Of a stretch of 64,000 nucleotides of DNA, positions 24,773-33,500 are shown in pieces. Under the pieces are notes generated by a model. It made no database searches. It worked only from the letters and a program-made list of their open reading frames with translations, and was not told where the DNA came from. The position numbers and the translations under genes were made by a program. The stretch comes from JAAZGD01 sp034003765 (GTDB lineage Bacteria; Bacillota; Clostridia; Peptostreptococcales; Anaerovoracaceae): contig JAVEXZ010000003.1 in assembly GCA_034003765.1 (NCBI GenBank), positions 62,001 through 126,000 of the forward strand. Direction: 5' to 3'. The stretch's first letter is position 1; the number at the start of each line of letters is the position of its first letter.

Positions 24773-26464
24773 ATGAAAATAAAATTTTGTGGAGCAGCAG
24801 AGGGTGTAACAGGATCATGTCATTTAGTTACTACAGAAAAACATAAGATATTGCTTGACTGCGGTCAGTTCCAAGGGGGAAAAGCAGAAGATGCAATGAA
24901 TTATGAGGACTTTAGTTTTAACACTGAAGAGATTGATTGTGTGGTTTTGAGCCATGCTCATATTGACCATTGTGGAAGGCTGCCACTATTAGTGAAAAGA
25001 GGATTTTCAGGGCCTATTTATTGTACTACTGCTACAGGGGACCTATTGGATGTTATGTTGAAAGATTCTGCATACATTCATGAAAAAGAAGCTGAGTGGA
25101 AAAATGAGAAAGCGAAAAGAGCCGGAAAAGAATTTCGAATAGAGCCACTTTACAATATTGATGATGCCTTGAACGCGCTGAAGCTTGTAAAACCGATTTT
25201 ATATGATCAGTTGTTTGAAATAAATGATGAGATGAAAATAGTCTTCAATGAAGCAGGTCATATTTTGGGGTCATCCATTGTTGAGCTTTGGGTTGATGAT
25301 CAGGAACCAAAGGGTGAAAAAATTTCAAAAATTGTTTTCTCGGGAGACCTAGGTGTTGAAAACAGACCACTTTTAAGAGATCCAAAAAAAATTAAGAAGG
25401 CAGATTTTTTGATTATGGAAGCCACATACGGTAATAGGCTTCACCCAGAGAACTCTGATAGTGTTGAGAAGCTATTAGACATAGTGTTGAAAACAATAAA
25501 GAGGGGGGGGAATGTCATTATTCCTTCTTTTGCAGTTGGAAGAACTCAGGAACTTATTTTTGAATTTAATCGTTTTTATGAACAGAATCCAAAAGCCCAA
25601 AAAGAATTGGATCAAGTTATGGTATATATTGACTCTCCCATGGCAACAACTGCAACAGAGGTTTTTAGAAGGAACGCTGAGGTATTTGATGACGAAACCA
25701 GAGAGTATATTATGAAGGGTGACAATCCCCTGGATTTCAAAAACTTAAAATTCACCAGATCAGCTGATGAGTCAAGATTCTTAAACACAGACCCAAACCC
25801 CAAGGTGATTATTTCTGCCAGTGGCATGTGTGAAGCTGGGAGAATACGTCATCACTTGAAGCACAATTTATGGGATGGAAAAAACAGCGTTATTTTCGTT
25901 GGATATCAAGCAGAGGGAACCCTAGGCCGACGTATTTTAGAAGGAGCGAAAGATGTTACCCTATTTGGAGAACAGATCCACGTTAACGCCGAGATTCATA
26001 ACTTGGAGGGTTTTTCTGGTCATGCAGACAAAGATGGTCTGTTGGCTTGGCTATCTGGTTTTGAAAAACAACCCAAGCAAATATTCCTAGTTCATGGTGA
26101 AGAAGAGGCGAAAGAGGATTTTGCCAAATATGCCAAAGAAAAATTAAACTTCGACATTACGGTAATAAAAGGTGAAAGCGAATACGAATTAAAGAGTAAC
26201 GAACTATCAACTGAAGAACAGGTATGGAAAGATATTGTTGATCATGAGACAATACACGAAATTCGAAAGAGGGTTAATAGTGTTCATGATATTTTGAACG
26301 GTATTTTTGCTGATGCTAATTTAGTTCTTGAACAAGAGATGAATTATAGTAAGGTAACCGATATGAACAACATCCTCTTGTCTCTTGAAAAGGATTCCGT
26401 CAACCTAAGGTCCTTGGTATCTGAAGAACATGATAATAACATAGATATGGGAGACAAAGCCTAG
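24773..26464 (+). CDS. Beta-CASP metallo-beta-lactamase RNA-processing exonuclease-like protein
   Basis: This 563-residue protein has a metallo-beta-lactamase domain (M-K-I-K-F-C-G-A-A-E-G-V-T-G-S; zinc motif S-H-A-H-I-D-H-C-G; later E-A-G-H-I-L-G-S and F-S-G-D-L-G). A beta-CASP insertion follows (D-S-P-M-A-T-T-A-T-E-V-F; S-A-S-G-M-C-E-A-G-R-I-R-H-H), then the C-terminal zinc His in F-S-G-H-A-D. This is the CPSF/YSH1-like set annotated as an RNA-specificity exonuclease. About 65 extra C-terminal residues (after L-S-T-E-E-Q-V-W-K) may be family-specific. GGAGG lies upstream of the ATG. The RNA target is unknown. Confidence 0.88.
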   Translation: MKIKFCGAAEGVTGSCHLVTTEKHKILLDCGQFQGGKAEDAMNYEDFSFNTEEIDCVVLSHAHIDHCGRLPLLVKRGFSGPIYCTTATGDLLDVMLKDSAYIHEKEAEWKNEKAKRAGKEFRIEPLYNIDDALNALKLVKPILYDQLFEINDEMKIVFNEAGHILGSSIVELWVDDQEPKGEKISKIVFSGDLGVENRPLLRDPKKIKKADFLIMEATYGNRLHPENSDSVEKLLDIVLKTIKRGGNVIIPSFAVGRTQELIFEFNRFYEQNPKAQKELDQVMVYIDSPMATTATEVFRRNAEVFDDETREYIMKGDNPLDFKNLKFTRSADESRFLNTDPNPKVIISASGMCEAGRIRHHLKHNLWDGKNSVIFVGYQAEGTLGRRILEGAKDVTLFGEQIHVNAEIHNLEGFSGHADKDGLLAWLSGFEKQPKQIFLVHGEEEAKEDFAKYAKEKLNFDITVIKGESEYELKSNELSTEEQVWKDIVDHETIHEIRKRVNSVHDILNGIFADANLVLEQEMNYSKVTDMNNILLSLEKDSVNLRSLVSEEHDNNIDMGDKA

Positions 26465-26706
26465 GGGAAGATCCTCTGAAGCTAAGACAATATGCGGGCT
26501 TTGAGAGATTTAATAAGGGCGCCTTCTACATGGGGGCGCCTATTTATCCTTTTATCTATGGGGCAAGAAAAGGCCTTAGCCTTGAGCAAATGGGTTAGAG
26601 CAAAAAGAATTTTCATTGCCCAGATTGTGATGAGTCTACTGTCTTTCAATTGGTTGCTTAAGATGAAGAGGAGGAATTGGCAAAATAGATTTACTATTTG
26701 GACAAA
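26461..26706 (+). pseudogene. Protein-like reading frame broken by four in-frame stops
   Basis: In the frame that includes the ATG at 26530, the DNA reads like coding sequence. It gives L-G-E-D-P-L-K-L-R-Q-Y-A-G-F-E, then M-G-A-P-I-Y-P-F-I-Y-G, then S-K-K-N-F-H-C-P-D-C-D-E, then D-E-E-E-E-L-A-K and I-Y-Y-L-D-K. Stops fall at 26596 (TAG), 26659 (TAA), 26686 (TAG) and 26707 (TGA). The C-P-D-C pair hints at a zinc-ribbon-like protein. I cannot name a family. It may be a decayed gene; an overlapping 87-codon ORF in another frame looks non-coding. Confidence 0.35.
26516..26541 (+). terminator. Hairpin after the beta-CASP gene, possible terminator
   Basis: AGG(G)CGCC and GGCGCCT form a 7-bp GC-rich stem with one bulged G, followed by a moderately T-rich tail (ATTTATCCTTTTA). 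The run of T is interrupted, so termination efficiency is uncertain. Confidence 0.45.
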
Positions 26707-26737
26707 TGAAAAGTATGGCACAAATTACTCCCAATCG

Positions 26738-26746
26738 TGGTATAAT
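26738..26746 (+). promoter_or_regulatory. Extended -10 promoter for the aminotransferase gene
   Basis: TGG followed by a perfect TATAAT (26741-26746) forms an extended -10 element. The -35 region is weak (GGCACA at 26717-26722). The same TGG-TATAAT arrangement appears on the minus strand before the lipoprotein gene near 49.9 kb. Confidence 0.55.
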
Positions 26747-26767
26747 ATCCGTTAGAAATCAATCGAT

Positions 26768-26807
26768 ATTGGTAATTTGATGTTATTATTGGTAATTAGA
26801 TGTTATT
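26768..26807 (+). repeat. Two-copy 20-bp direct repeat in the aminotransferase leader
   Basis: ATTGGTAATTTGATGTTATT (26768-26787) is followed at once by a copy with one T-to-A change (26788-26807). It ends 2 bases before the GGAGG ribosome binding site of the aminotransferase and downstream of the -10 element, so it lies in the 5' leader. The 358-base gap 26465-26822 also holds the hairpin, broken frame and promoter listed above. Confidence 0.85.
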
Positions 26808-26822
26808 AATGGAGGAAATAAA

Positions 26823-28178
26823 ATGTTAAGAGAAGCATTACCTAAAGTCATTACCTCTTTACCTGGACCAAATGCCCAGAAAATCATTGCAAGAAGAGAA
26901 GCTAGCATGCCAAATGCCATCAAATGTGGCTATCCTTGCGTTATCAAACGAGGCGAAGGAGCTATGTTTGAAGACGTAGATGGGAACATTTTCTTGGATT
27001 GGATTGGGGGAGTAGGGGTACTAAACATCGGATACTCTCATCCAGCATTAATTGAGGCTGTAAAAAACCAATCAGAAAAATATTTTCATGCCATGATGAA
27101 CATGGTTACCCACGAACCATATATCGAGTTGGCTGAAAAGCTTAATGCAATTGCTCCAGTAAAGGGTGACAAAAAGAAGACCATGTTCGCTAACTCAGGT
27201 GCTGAAGCAGATGAGAACGCAGTCAAAATCGCTAAGAGCTATACAGGAAGACCTAATATCATAGTTTTTTCTGGGGCTTTTCATGGAAGAACAATGTTAA
27301 CCATGACCATGACCGCTAGGAAGTCATATGCTATCGGTATGGGGCCGTTCCCAGACGGTGTATATCGTGCGGATTTTCCAAATTTATATCGGAAACCAGA
27401 AGGAATGACGGATGCAGAAGCTATTAAGTACTTTGTTGAAAAGCTTGAGCACCTCTTTATTGAAGCATCTCCTGCAAAAGATGTAGCAGCCATTGTATTT
27501 GAACCAGTACAAGGTGAGGGTGGATTTATTCCTGCTCCTATTGAATGGGTAAAGGCAATTAGGAAAATATGTGACGATAATGGGATAATGATGATTTGCG
27601 ACGAAGTACAAACTGGATTTGCAAGGTCTGGAAAGATGTTTGTCTCTGACTATTATAAAGAAGCTGGATGCCCTCCGGATATCCTTACATTGGCTAAATC
27701 TATAGCAGGAGGATTACCCCTATCTGCGGTAGTGGCAAGCCAAGAGATTATGGATGGAGTAACTGGAGGAACTATCGGTGGTACCTTCTGTGGAAATGCT
27801 GTTGCTTGCGCTTCCGCAATTGCTTTGATGGATGTTATGAAAAACGAAGATTACCCAGGAAAAGCTCAATCCATTGCTGATCGTTGTATGAAGAGATTCA
27901 ACCAATGGAAAGATAAGTACGAAGTAGTTGGAGACGCTCGAGGAATCGGAGCCATGATGGGGGTTGAGTTTGTAAAGAGTAAGGCCACAAAAGAACCAAA
28001 TGCTGATATCGTAGCCGCTATTGTAAAAGAAGCTACAAATCATGGCCTATTACTTGAAGCAGCGGGTACCTACAATAACGTTATCCGATTCTTGTGTCCA
28101 CTTTGTGTAACCGATGCTCAGCTAGAAGCAGGATTAGATATATATGAAAAGGTTTTAGATCAGCTAGCAAAAAAATAA
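26823..28178 (+). CDS. gabT: Class III PLP aminotransferase, 4-aminobutyrate transaminase-like
   Basis: This 451-residue fold-type I PLP enzyme has typical class III segments: N-S-G-A-E-A-D-E-N-A-V-K-I-A-K (phosphate-binding), F-H-G-R-T, F-E-P-V-Q-G-E-G-G-F, C-D-E-V-Q-T-G-F-A-R-S-G-K (Asp contacting the PLP ring) and L-A-K-S-I-A-G-G-L-P-L, whose Lys forms the Schiff base. The best guess is GABA + 2-oxoglutarate to succinate semialdehyde + glutamate. Acetylornithine and other omega-amino acid transaminases share these motifs, so the substrate is uncertain. It precedes the NADH/ferredoxin complex genes, which could help dispose of electrons in amino-acid fermentation. Confidence 0.8.
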   Translation: MLREALPKVITSLPGPNAQKIIARREASMPNAIKCGYPCVIKRGEGAMFEDVDGNIFLDWIGGVGVLNIGYSHPALIEAVKNQSEKYFHAMMNMVTHEPYIELAEKLNAIAPVKGDKKKTMFANSGAEADENAVKIAKSYTGRPNIIVFSGAFHGRTMLTMTMTARKSYAIGMGPFPDGVYRADFPNLYRKPEGMTDAEAIKYFVEKLEHLFIEASPAKDVAAIVFEPVQGEGGFIPAPIEWVKAIRKICDDNGIMMICDEVQTGFARSGKMFVSDYYKEAGCPPDILTLAKSIAGGLPLSAVVASQEIMDGVTGGTIGGTFCGNAVACASAIALMDVMKNEDYPGKAQSIADRCMKRFNQWKDKYEVVGDARGIGAMMGVEFVKSKATKEPNADIVAAIVKEATNHGLLLEAAGTYNNVIRFLCPLCVTDAQLEAGLDIYEKVLDQLAKK

Positions 28179-28272
28179 TTGAACCAAAAGATATTAGTAG
28201 AATGAAAAAACTGTAAACATATACTCAAAAGGGGTTTTGGGAAAAGAGAAAAATCAATAGGAGGGACAGATT

Positions 28273-28749
28273 ATGAACGACTACAAGGAGCTTGCTCCAG
28301 TTTTAGAAAAATACGGAAAAGTATCTGGCAGCTTAATTACTATCCTTCAAAAGGCTCAAGATATTTATGGCTACTTATCCAAAGAAACAATTGAACATAT
28401 CGCCAAAGAAACGGGAATAAAAGCGGCAAAAGTATATGGAGTCGTAACTTTTTACGCACAGTTTAGAGAAAATCCAATTGGTAAATATTTGATTATGATG
28501 TGTAAAGGCACAGCTTGTCATGTTAATGGAGCTGATTTCATTGAGGAAGCTGTAACCGAACACTTAAACATAAAGGATGGAGAAACAACAGAGGATGGAA
28601 TTTTCACTCTCAATAATGTTGCTTGTTTGGGGTGTTGCTCTTTGGCACCTGTTATGATGATAAAGTGTTCTGAAGGTGACGAAACCTATGGAAATTTAAC
28701 CAAGGATACAACCAAAGAAATTTTAGACGAAATTAAAAACAGAGGATAG
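28273..28749 (+). CDS. NuoE-like [2Fe-2S] subunit of an electron-bifurcating complex (StnA/HydC-like)
   Basis: This 158-residue thioredoxin-fold protein carries one [2Fe-2S] cluster. The four ligands are visible as C-K-G-T-A-C and, later, C-L-G-C-C-S. The N-terminal helix bundle (Y-L-S-K-E-T-I-E-H-I-A-K-E-T-G) is as in NuoE/HydC. It is the first of three closely spaced genes. In HydABC and Stn-type complexes this subunit relays electrons near the flavin of the NuoF-like subunit. GGAGGG lies upstream of the ATG. Confidence 0.88.
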   Translation: MNDYKELAPVLEKYGKVSGSLITILQKAQDIYGYLSKETIEHIAKETGIKAAKVYGVVTFYAQFRENPIGKYLIMMCKGTACHVNGADFIEEAVTEHLNIKDGETTEDGIFTLNNVACLGCCSLAPVMMIKCSEGDETYGNLTKDTTKEILDEIKNRG

Positions 28750-28763
28750 GAGGTGGGAAGCAA

Positions 28764-30512
28764 ATGAAAGTAATTATTGGGCAGGGAAGTTGTGGAATAG
28801 CAACGGGAGCAAAAAAAACAGCAGCTGAGTTTGAAAAGCAAATAAAAGCCAAAAATCTAAACGTAGAAGTAGGAATAACTGGCTGCGTAGGAACTTGTTT
28901 TTTAGAACCCATTGTTGATATATACGATGATGAAAATCACTTAACTCGTTATGTTAAGGTTCATCCCGAAGACGTAACAGAAATTGTTGATAACCATTTG
29001 GTAGCAGGAATAGAGAATGACACCCACTGTATTTGCCAAGAAGATGCAAATGTTATAACAAAGCAAAAGAGACTTGTTCTTCGAAATTGTGGGTTGATTG
29101 ATCCAGAAGATATCCAAGAATATGTAGATCTTGGGGGCTACAAAGCTACTGAACAAGTCCTAACAACTATGACCCAAGACGAAGTTATAGAAGTTATTAA
29201 AGTATCAGGTTTACGGGGTAGAGGAGGTGCAGGCTTCCCAACTTGGTTTAAGTGGAATGCTGCAAAATCAAGCCCAGGGACTGAAAAATACATGGTGTGT
29301 AATGCTGACGAAGGAGATCCAGGAGCATTTATGGACCGGTCAATAATCGAGGGGGATCCCCATGCGCTTTTGGAAGGCATGATTATTGCTGGCTTTGCTA
29401 TAGGTGCTTCTGAGGGAATTATCTACTGTCGTGCTGAGTATCCTCTAGCTATTCACCGACTAGAAGTTGCCATGGACCAGGCTAGAGAAAGGGGGTATTT
29501 AGGCAAGAACTTATTCGGAACAGAATTCGACTTTGATATAAGAATAAAAGCCGGCGCTGGTGCCTTTGTTTGTGGAGAAGAGACGGCACTTATTGCCTCT
29601 CTTGAAGGCGAAAGAGGAATGCCTAGGTTAAAGCCTCCTTTTCCTGCCTCAAAGGGATATTATCAAAATCCTACAAATATTAACAATGTGGAAACCTTTG
29701 CCAATGTACCCTGGATCATTGCAAATGGAGGGGAAGCCTTTGGTTCCATGGGGACAGAAAAATCAAAGGGGACCAAGCTCTTTGCTTTGGCAGGGAAGAT
29801 TAAAAAGGGTGGCTTAATAGAAGTCCCTATGGGAATGACATTAAAAGAGATTATTTATGATATAGGTGGCGGAATAAAAAATGACAGAGAGTTTAAAGCC
29901 GTTCAAATGGGAGGACCTTCTGGTGGATGTATTCCAGCTTCCCTAATCGATACACCTGTAGATTATGAAAATATAGGTAAAATCGGAGCCATTGTTGGTT
30001 CTGGTGGAATGGTAGTAATGGACGAAACAACCTGTATGGTTGATATGGCTAGGTATTTTCTGGACTTTACCCGAAAGGAATCCTGTGGGAAATGCAACTA
30101 CTGTCGTATAGGAACTAAGAGGATGCTAGAAATTCTTGAAAGGATTACCAAGGGTGAAGGAAAAGAAGGAGATATTGAACTTCTTGAGGAGCTGGCTGAG
30201 AAAATAAAAGATGGTTCAATGTGCGGCCTTGGCCAAACGGCCCCTAACCCAGTGTTAACAACTATAAAGTATTTTAGAAATGAATATGAAGACCATATCT
30301 ACAACCACACTTGTACAGCAAAATCTTGTAAAGATCTTTTCCAGTTCATAATTACAGATAATTGTACTGGATGTACAGTGTGTGCTAGAAAATGCCCAGT
30401 AGATGCAATCTCAGGCCTACGTAAGGAAAAACACCTTATTGATCAAGAAGCTTGCATCAAATGCGGTAAGTGCGAAGAAGTTTGTAAATTCGATGCCATA
30501 ATTAGAAAATAG
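28764..30512 (+). CDS. NuoF-like FMN/NADH subunit (StnB/HydB-like)
   Basis: This 582-residue protein has four parts. An N-terminal thioredoxin-like [2Fe-2S] domain covers about 1-100 (C10, and C-V-G-T-C near 41-45). The NuoF domain has the FMN/NADH motifs G-R-G-G-A-G-F-P-T, C-N-A-D-E-G-D-P-G-A and C-G-E-E-T-A-L. The [4Fe-4S] segment is S-C-G-K-C-N-Y-C-R-I-G-T-K-R. A C-terminal two-cluster ferredoxin reads C-T-G-C-T-V-C-A-R-K-C-P and C-I-K-C-G-K-C-E-E-V-C-K. This is the bifurcating-type subunit of HydABC, NADH-dependent formate dehydrogenase and Stn complexes, where NADH chemistry at FMN is linked to ferredoxin. Confidence 0.92.
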   Translation: MKVIIGQGSCGIATGAKKTAAEFEKQIKAKNLNVEVGITGCVGTCFLEPIVDIYDDENHLTRYVKVHPEDVTEIVDNHLVAGIENDTHCICQEDANVITKQKRLVLRNCGLIDPEDIQEYVDLGGYKATEQVLTTMTQDEVIEVIKVSGLRGRGGAGFPTWFKWNAAKSSPGTEKYMVCNADEGDPGAFMDRSIIEGDPHALLEGMIIAGFAIGASEGIIYCRAEYPLAIHRLEVAMDQARERGYLGKNLFGTEFDFDIRIKAGAGAFVCGEETALIASLEGERGMPRLKPPFPASKGYYQNPTNINNVETFANVPWIIANGGEAFGSMGTEKSKGTKLFALAGKIKKGGLIEVPMGMTLKEIIYDIGGGIKNDREFKAVQMGGPSGGCIPASLIDTPVDYENIGKIGAIVGSGGMVVMDETTCMVDMARYFLDFTRKESCGKCNYCRIGTKRMLEILERITKGEGKEGDIELLEELAEKIKDGSMCGLGQTAPNPVLTTIKYFRNEYEDHIYNHTCTAKSCKDLFQFIITDNCTGCTVCARKCPVDAISGLRKEKHLIDQEACIKCGKCEEVCKFDAIIRK

Positions 30513-30528
30513 AAAGGAGGAATAAAAG

Positions 30529-33500
30529 ATGAGTAAAATTAGAATAAATATAGACGGAAAAGAACTCTTTGGTTTTTCCGGACAAACGATTTTAGAAGTA
30601 GCACAGGAAAATGATATCTTTATTCCTACCCTTTGTTACGACGAACGTATGCATATTTATGGGGCTTGTGGCCTTTGCGTTTGCGAGGTACAAGGGAATC
30701 CCAAAATGGTAAAGGCATGTGCAACTGAAATTGCACCAAACATGGTGGTATTAACTGATACACCAAGAGTTTATGAATCCAGGAAAACCAACTTGGAACT
30801 ACTCCTATCTAATCACGTGGGGGATTGCCGACCACCTTGTGTATTGGCATGTCCTGCCCAACAAGATTGCCAAGGCTATGTTAGTCTTATTGCAAATGGT
30901 GAGTTTGAAAAAGCAATAGAACTAATCAAAAATAGGATTCCCCTTCCAGCATCTTTAGGAAGGGTATGCCCTCATCCTTGTGAGGATGATTGCAGAAGAG
31001 CCTTGATAGATGAGCCTATCTCCATTAGAAATCTCAAAAGATTTGCTTCTGACACAGACAGGATGAGCCAAGAAAGTTTCATACCAGATATTGGTTCCGA
31101 TACGGGAAAGAGTGTTGCAGTAATTGGTGGTGGACCCCTTGGCCTATCAGCGGCATACTTTTTGAAAATAATGGGTCACTCTGTGACTATATTTGAATCC
31201 ATGCCAAAAGCAGGAGGAATGCTTCGCTATGGAATCCCTGAATATAGATTACCTAATGAGGAACTAGATTGGGAAATCGGAATAATTGAAAAAATGGGGG
31301 TAGATATAATAACCAATACAAAGGTTGGTGTGGACATTCCTTTTGCTACAATTAAAAGTGATTATGATGCTGTGCTTCTTGGAATAGGCGCTTGGGTATC
31401 CACTGGTGTTGGATGTAAAGGTGAAGATGCTCAGAATGTAATAGGTGGCATCGATTTTCTTAGAAAGGTTGTTCGTAACGAGGAAATCAATCTTGGCAAG
31501 AATGTTGCAATCGTAGGTGGTGGGAATACGGCTATGGATGCTTGCCGTACAGCAGTTCGAATGGGAGCAGAAAAAGTTTACAACGTATATCGTAGAACCA
31601 AAGATGAGATGCCTGCTGATCTGCTAGAAATTGTAGAAGCCGAAGAAGAAGGGGTTATTTTCAAGAACTTAACTAATCCTAGTGAAATTCTTACCGGCGA
31701 GGATGGCTGTGTTAGAGAAATGGTACTTCAAGTTATGGAGCTGGGTGAGGCAGATGCCTCTGGTAGACGTGCTCCCATGCCTATAGACGGAAAAACAGAA
31801 GTTTTGGATGTAGATACAATTATTCTGGCTATCGGCCAAGCCGTAGAGGGCTCAATATTTGATGTTGAAAAAACCAAAAGAGGGGGCATAGCATATGACC
31901 CAGAAACATTTATGACCAGCATGCCTGGAGTATTCGCAGGAGGAGATTGTGGAAACGATCAAATTTCTATTGCAGTTGAAGCCATAGCTGATGCAAGAAA
32001 AGCCTCCTATGTAATAGATGCCTATCTTAATGGAGAATCTGTGAAATATGAGACTCCCTATGTGGTTACTAGAGAAGATGTAACAGAAAAGGATTTTGAG
32101 GATCGTGAAAGACAGTGCCGTCCAAAACTTAATGAGTTGTCACCAGATGCTAGAAAAGATAACTTCCTGGAAATAGTCAAAGGTTACACTGAAGAAGAAG
32201 CTGTAAAGGAAGGTGCCCGATGCCTAGAATGCGGGTGTCATGACTTTTTCGAATGCAAGCTTATCGAATATGCAAATGACTATAATGTTGAGCCTGCAAG
32301 ATTCGGAGGGGAAATCAAGACAATAGACTTTGAAGATGATCATCCCTTTATCTTAAGAGACCCAGCTAAATGCATATTATGTGGACTTTGTGTTAGGGTT
32401 TGTGATGAAGTAATGGGGATTGGAGCCTTGGGATTAGTTGAACGTGGATTTGATACAGTTGTAAAACCCACATTAGATAAGCCCTTATTGGAATCTGGTT
32501 GTGTGTCCTGTGGTCAATGTGTAAGTGCTTGTCCATGTGGAGCCTTGCAAGAAAGACAAACTGTAATCAAGGAAGTTCCTCTTGAAACAGATTGCGTAGA
32601 AACTACTTGCCCATACTGCTCTGTTGGATGTTCCCATATACTTGAAAGCTCAGGTAGTATGCTAATTAAAGCAAACCCAGATCATGATGGACCAGTCAAT
32701 AAAGGCCTGGGTTGTGGCAAAGGTAAGTGGGGATTCGATTGCGCTATACTTGAAGGCAAGCTAGAGCTACCCTTGGTAAAAGAAGGCAAAGAGCTTGTTG
32801 AAACAGAGTATGAAGAAGCTCTTATGATAACTGCTAAAAAAATACAGGGTATTGGGGCAAAGTACGGCAAAGATAAAGTCGCTGTTTCTATTTCAGACAG
32901 ATATACCAACGAAGAAGCCTATGTAATGAAAAAATTTGCCCAGTCTATTGGTGGGAGATTTTTCTCCTTTAACAATAGAGCTAACGGCTTGGCAGATGTA
33001 TTGGGACTAGAGGCTTCTCCAAATACAATTGATGAACTCCTATCCACTGAACTAATAATCGTGGCAGGTTTTCAAATTGTAGCAAGTCCTGTAATAGCCC
33101 TAAAGCTAAAACAAGCAGCTGAGAGTGGGGTCAAGGTTTTTGTAATAAACCCTAAGGGACTTGAAAGTGAACTAGCCTTCCCATATACCGAAATAAAAAC
33201 AAAAAATGATTTAGGTGCACTAAAGGAGCTTGGTAAAGCCTTAATTGAAGCAGGAAAAACCAGCAAAGATGAGGGCTTCAAAGACTTTGCCGCTTCCTTA
33301 GAAGGGGTTATGGTTTCAAAAGAAATCTCCCAATTAGCCACAAACTACTTAGCTGCAAAAAAAGCCATGATTGTTTACCAACAAAATATAGTTAGTGTTG
33401 AAGCTGCAACATTGATTGGGGAGATTGCTCTATTGTCTGGCCATATAGGCAGCCCTAGAGACGGGATATTAATGGTAAAAGCTAAGAACAATTCTCAAGG

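Noticed and set aside
26482..26721. 79-codon minus-strand frame in the same gap
   Set aside because: No ribosome binding site or family resemblance; antisense to the interrupted frame.
26492..26755. 87-codon plus-strand frame before the aminotransferase
   Set aside because: No ribosome binding site, passes through a hairpin and the aminotransferase promoter; the more protein-like frame is a different one and is interrupted.
28179..28272. Terminator between the aminotransferase and the NuoE-like gene
   Set aside because: Only CAAAA-GGGG-TTTTG pairing (5 bp) and no T run; too weak to call.
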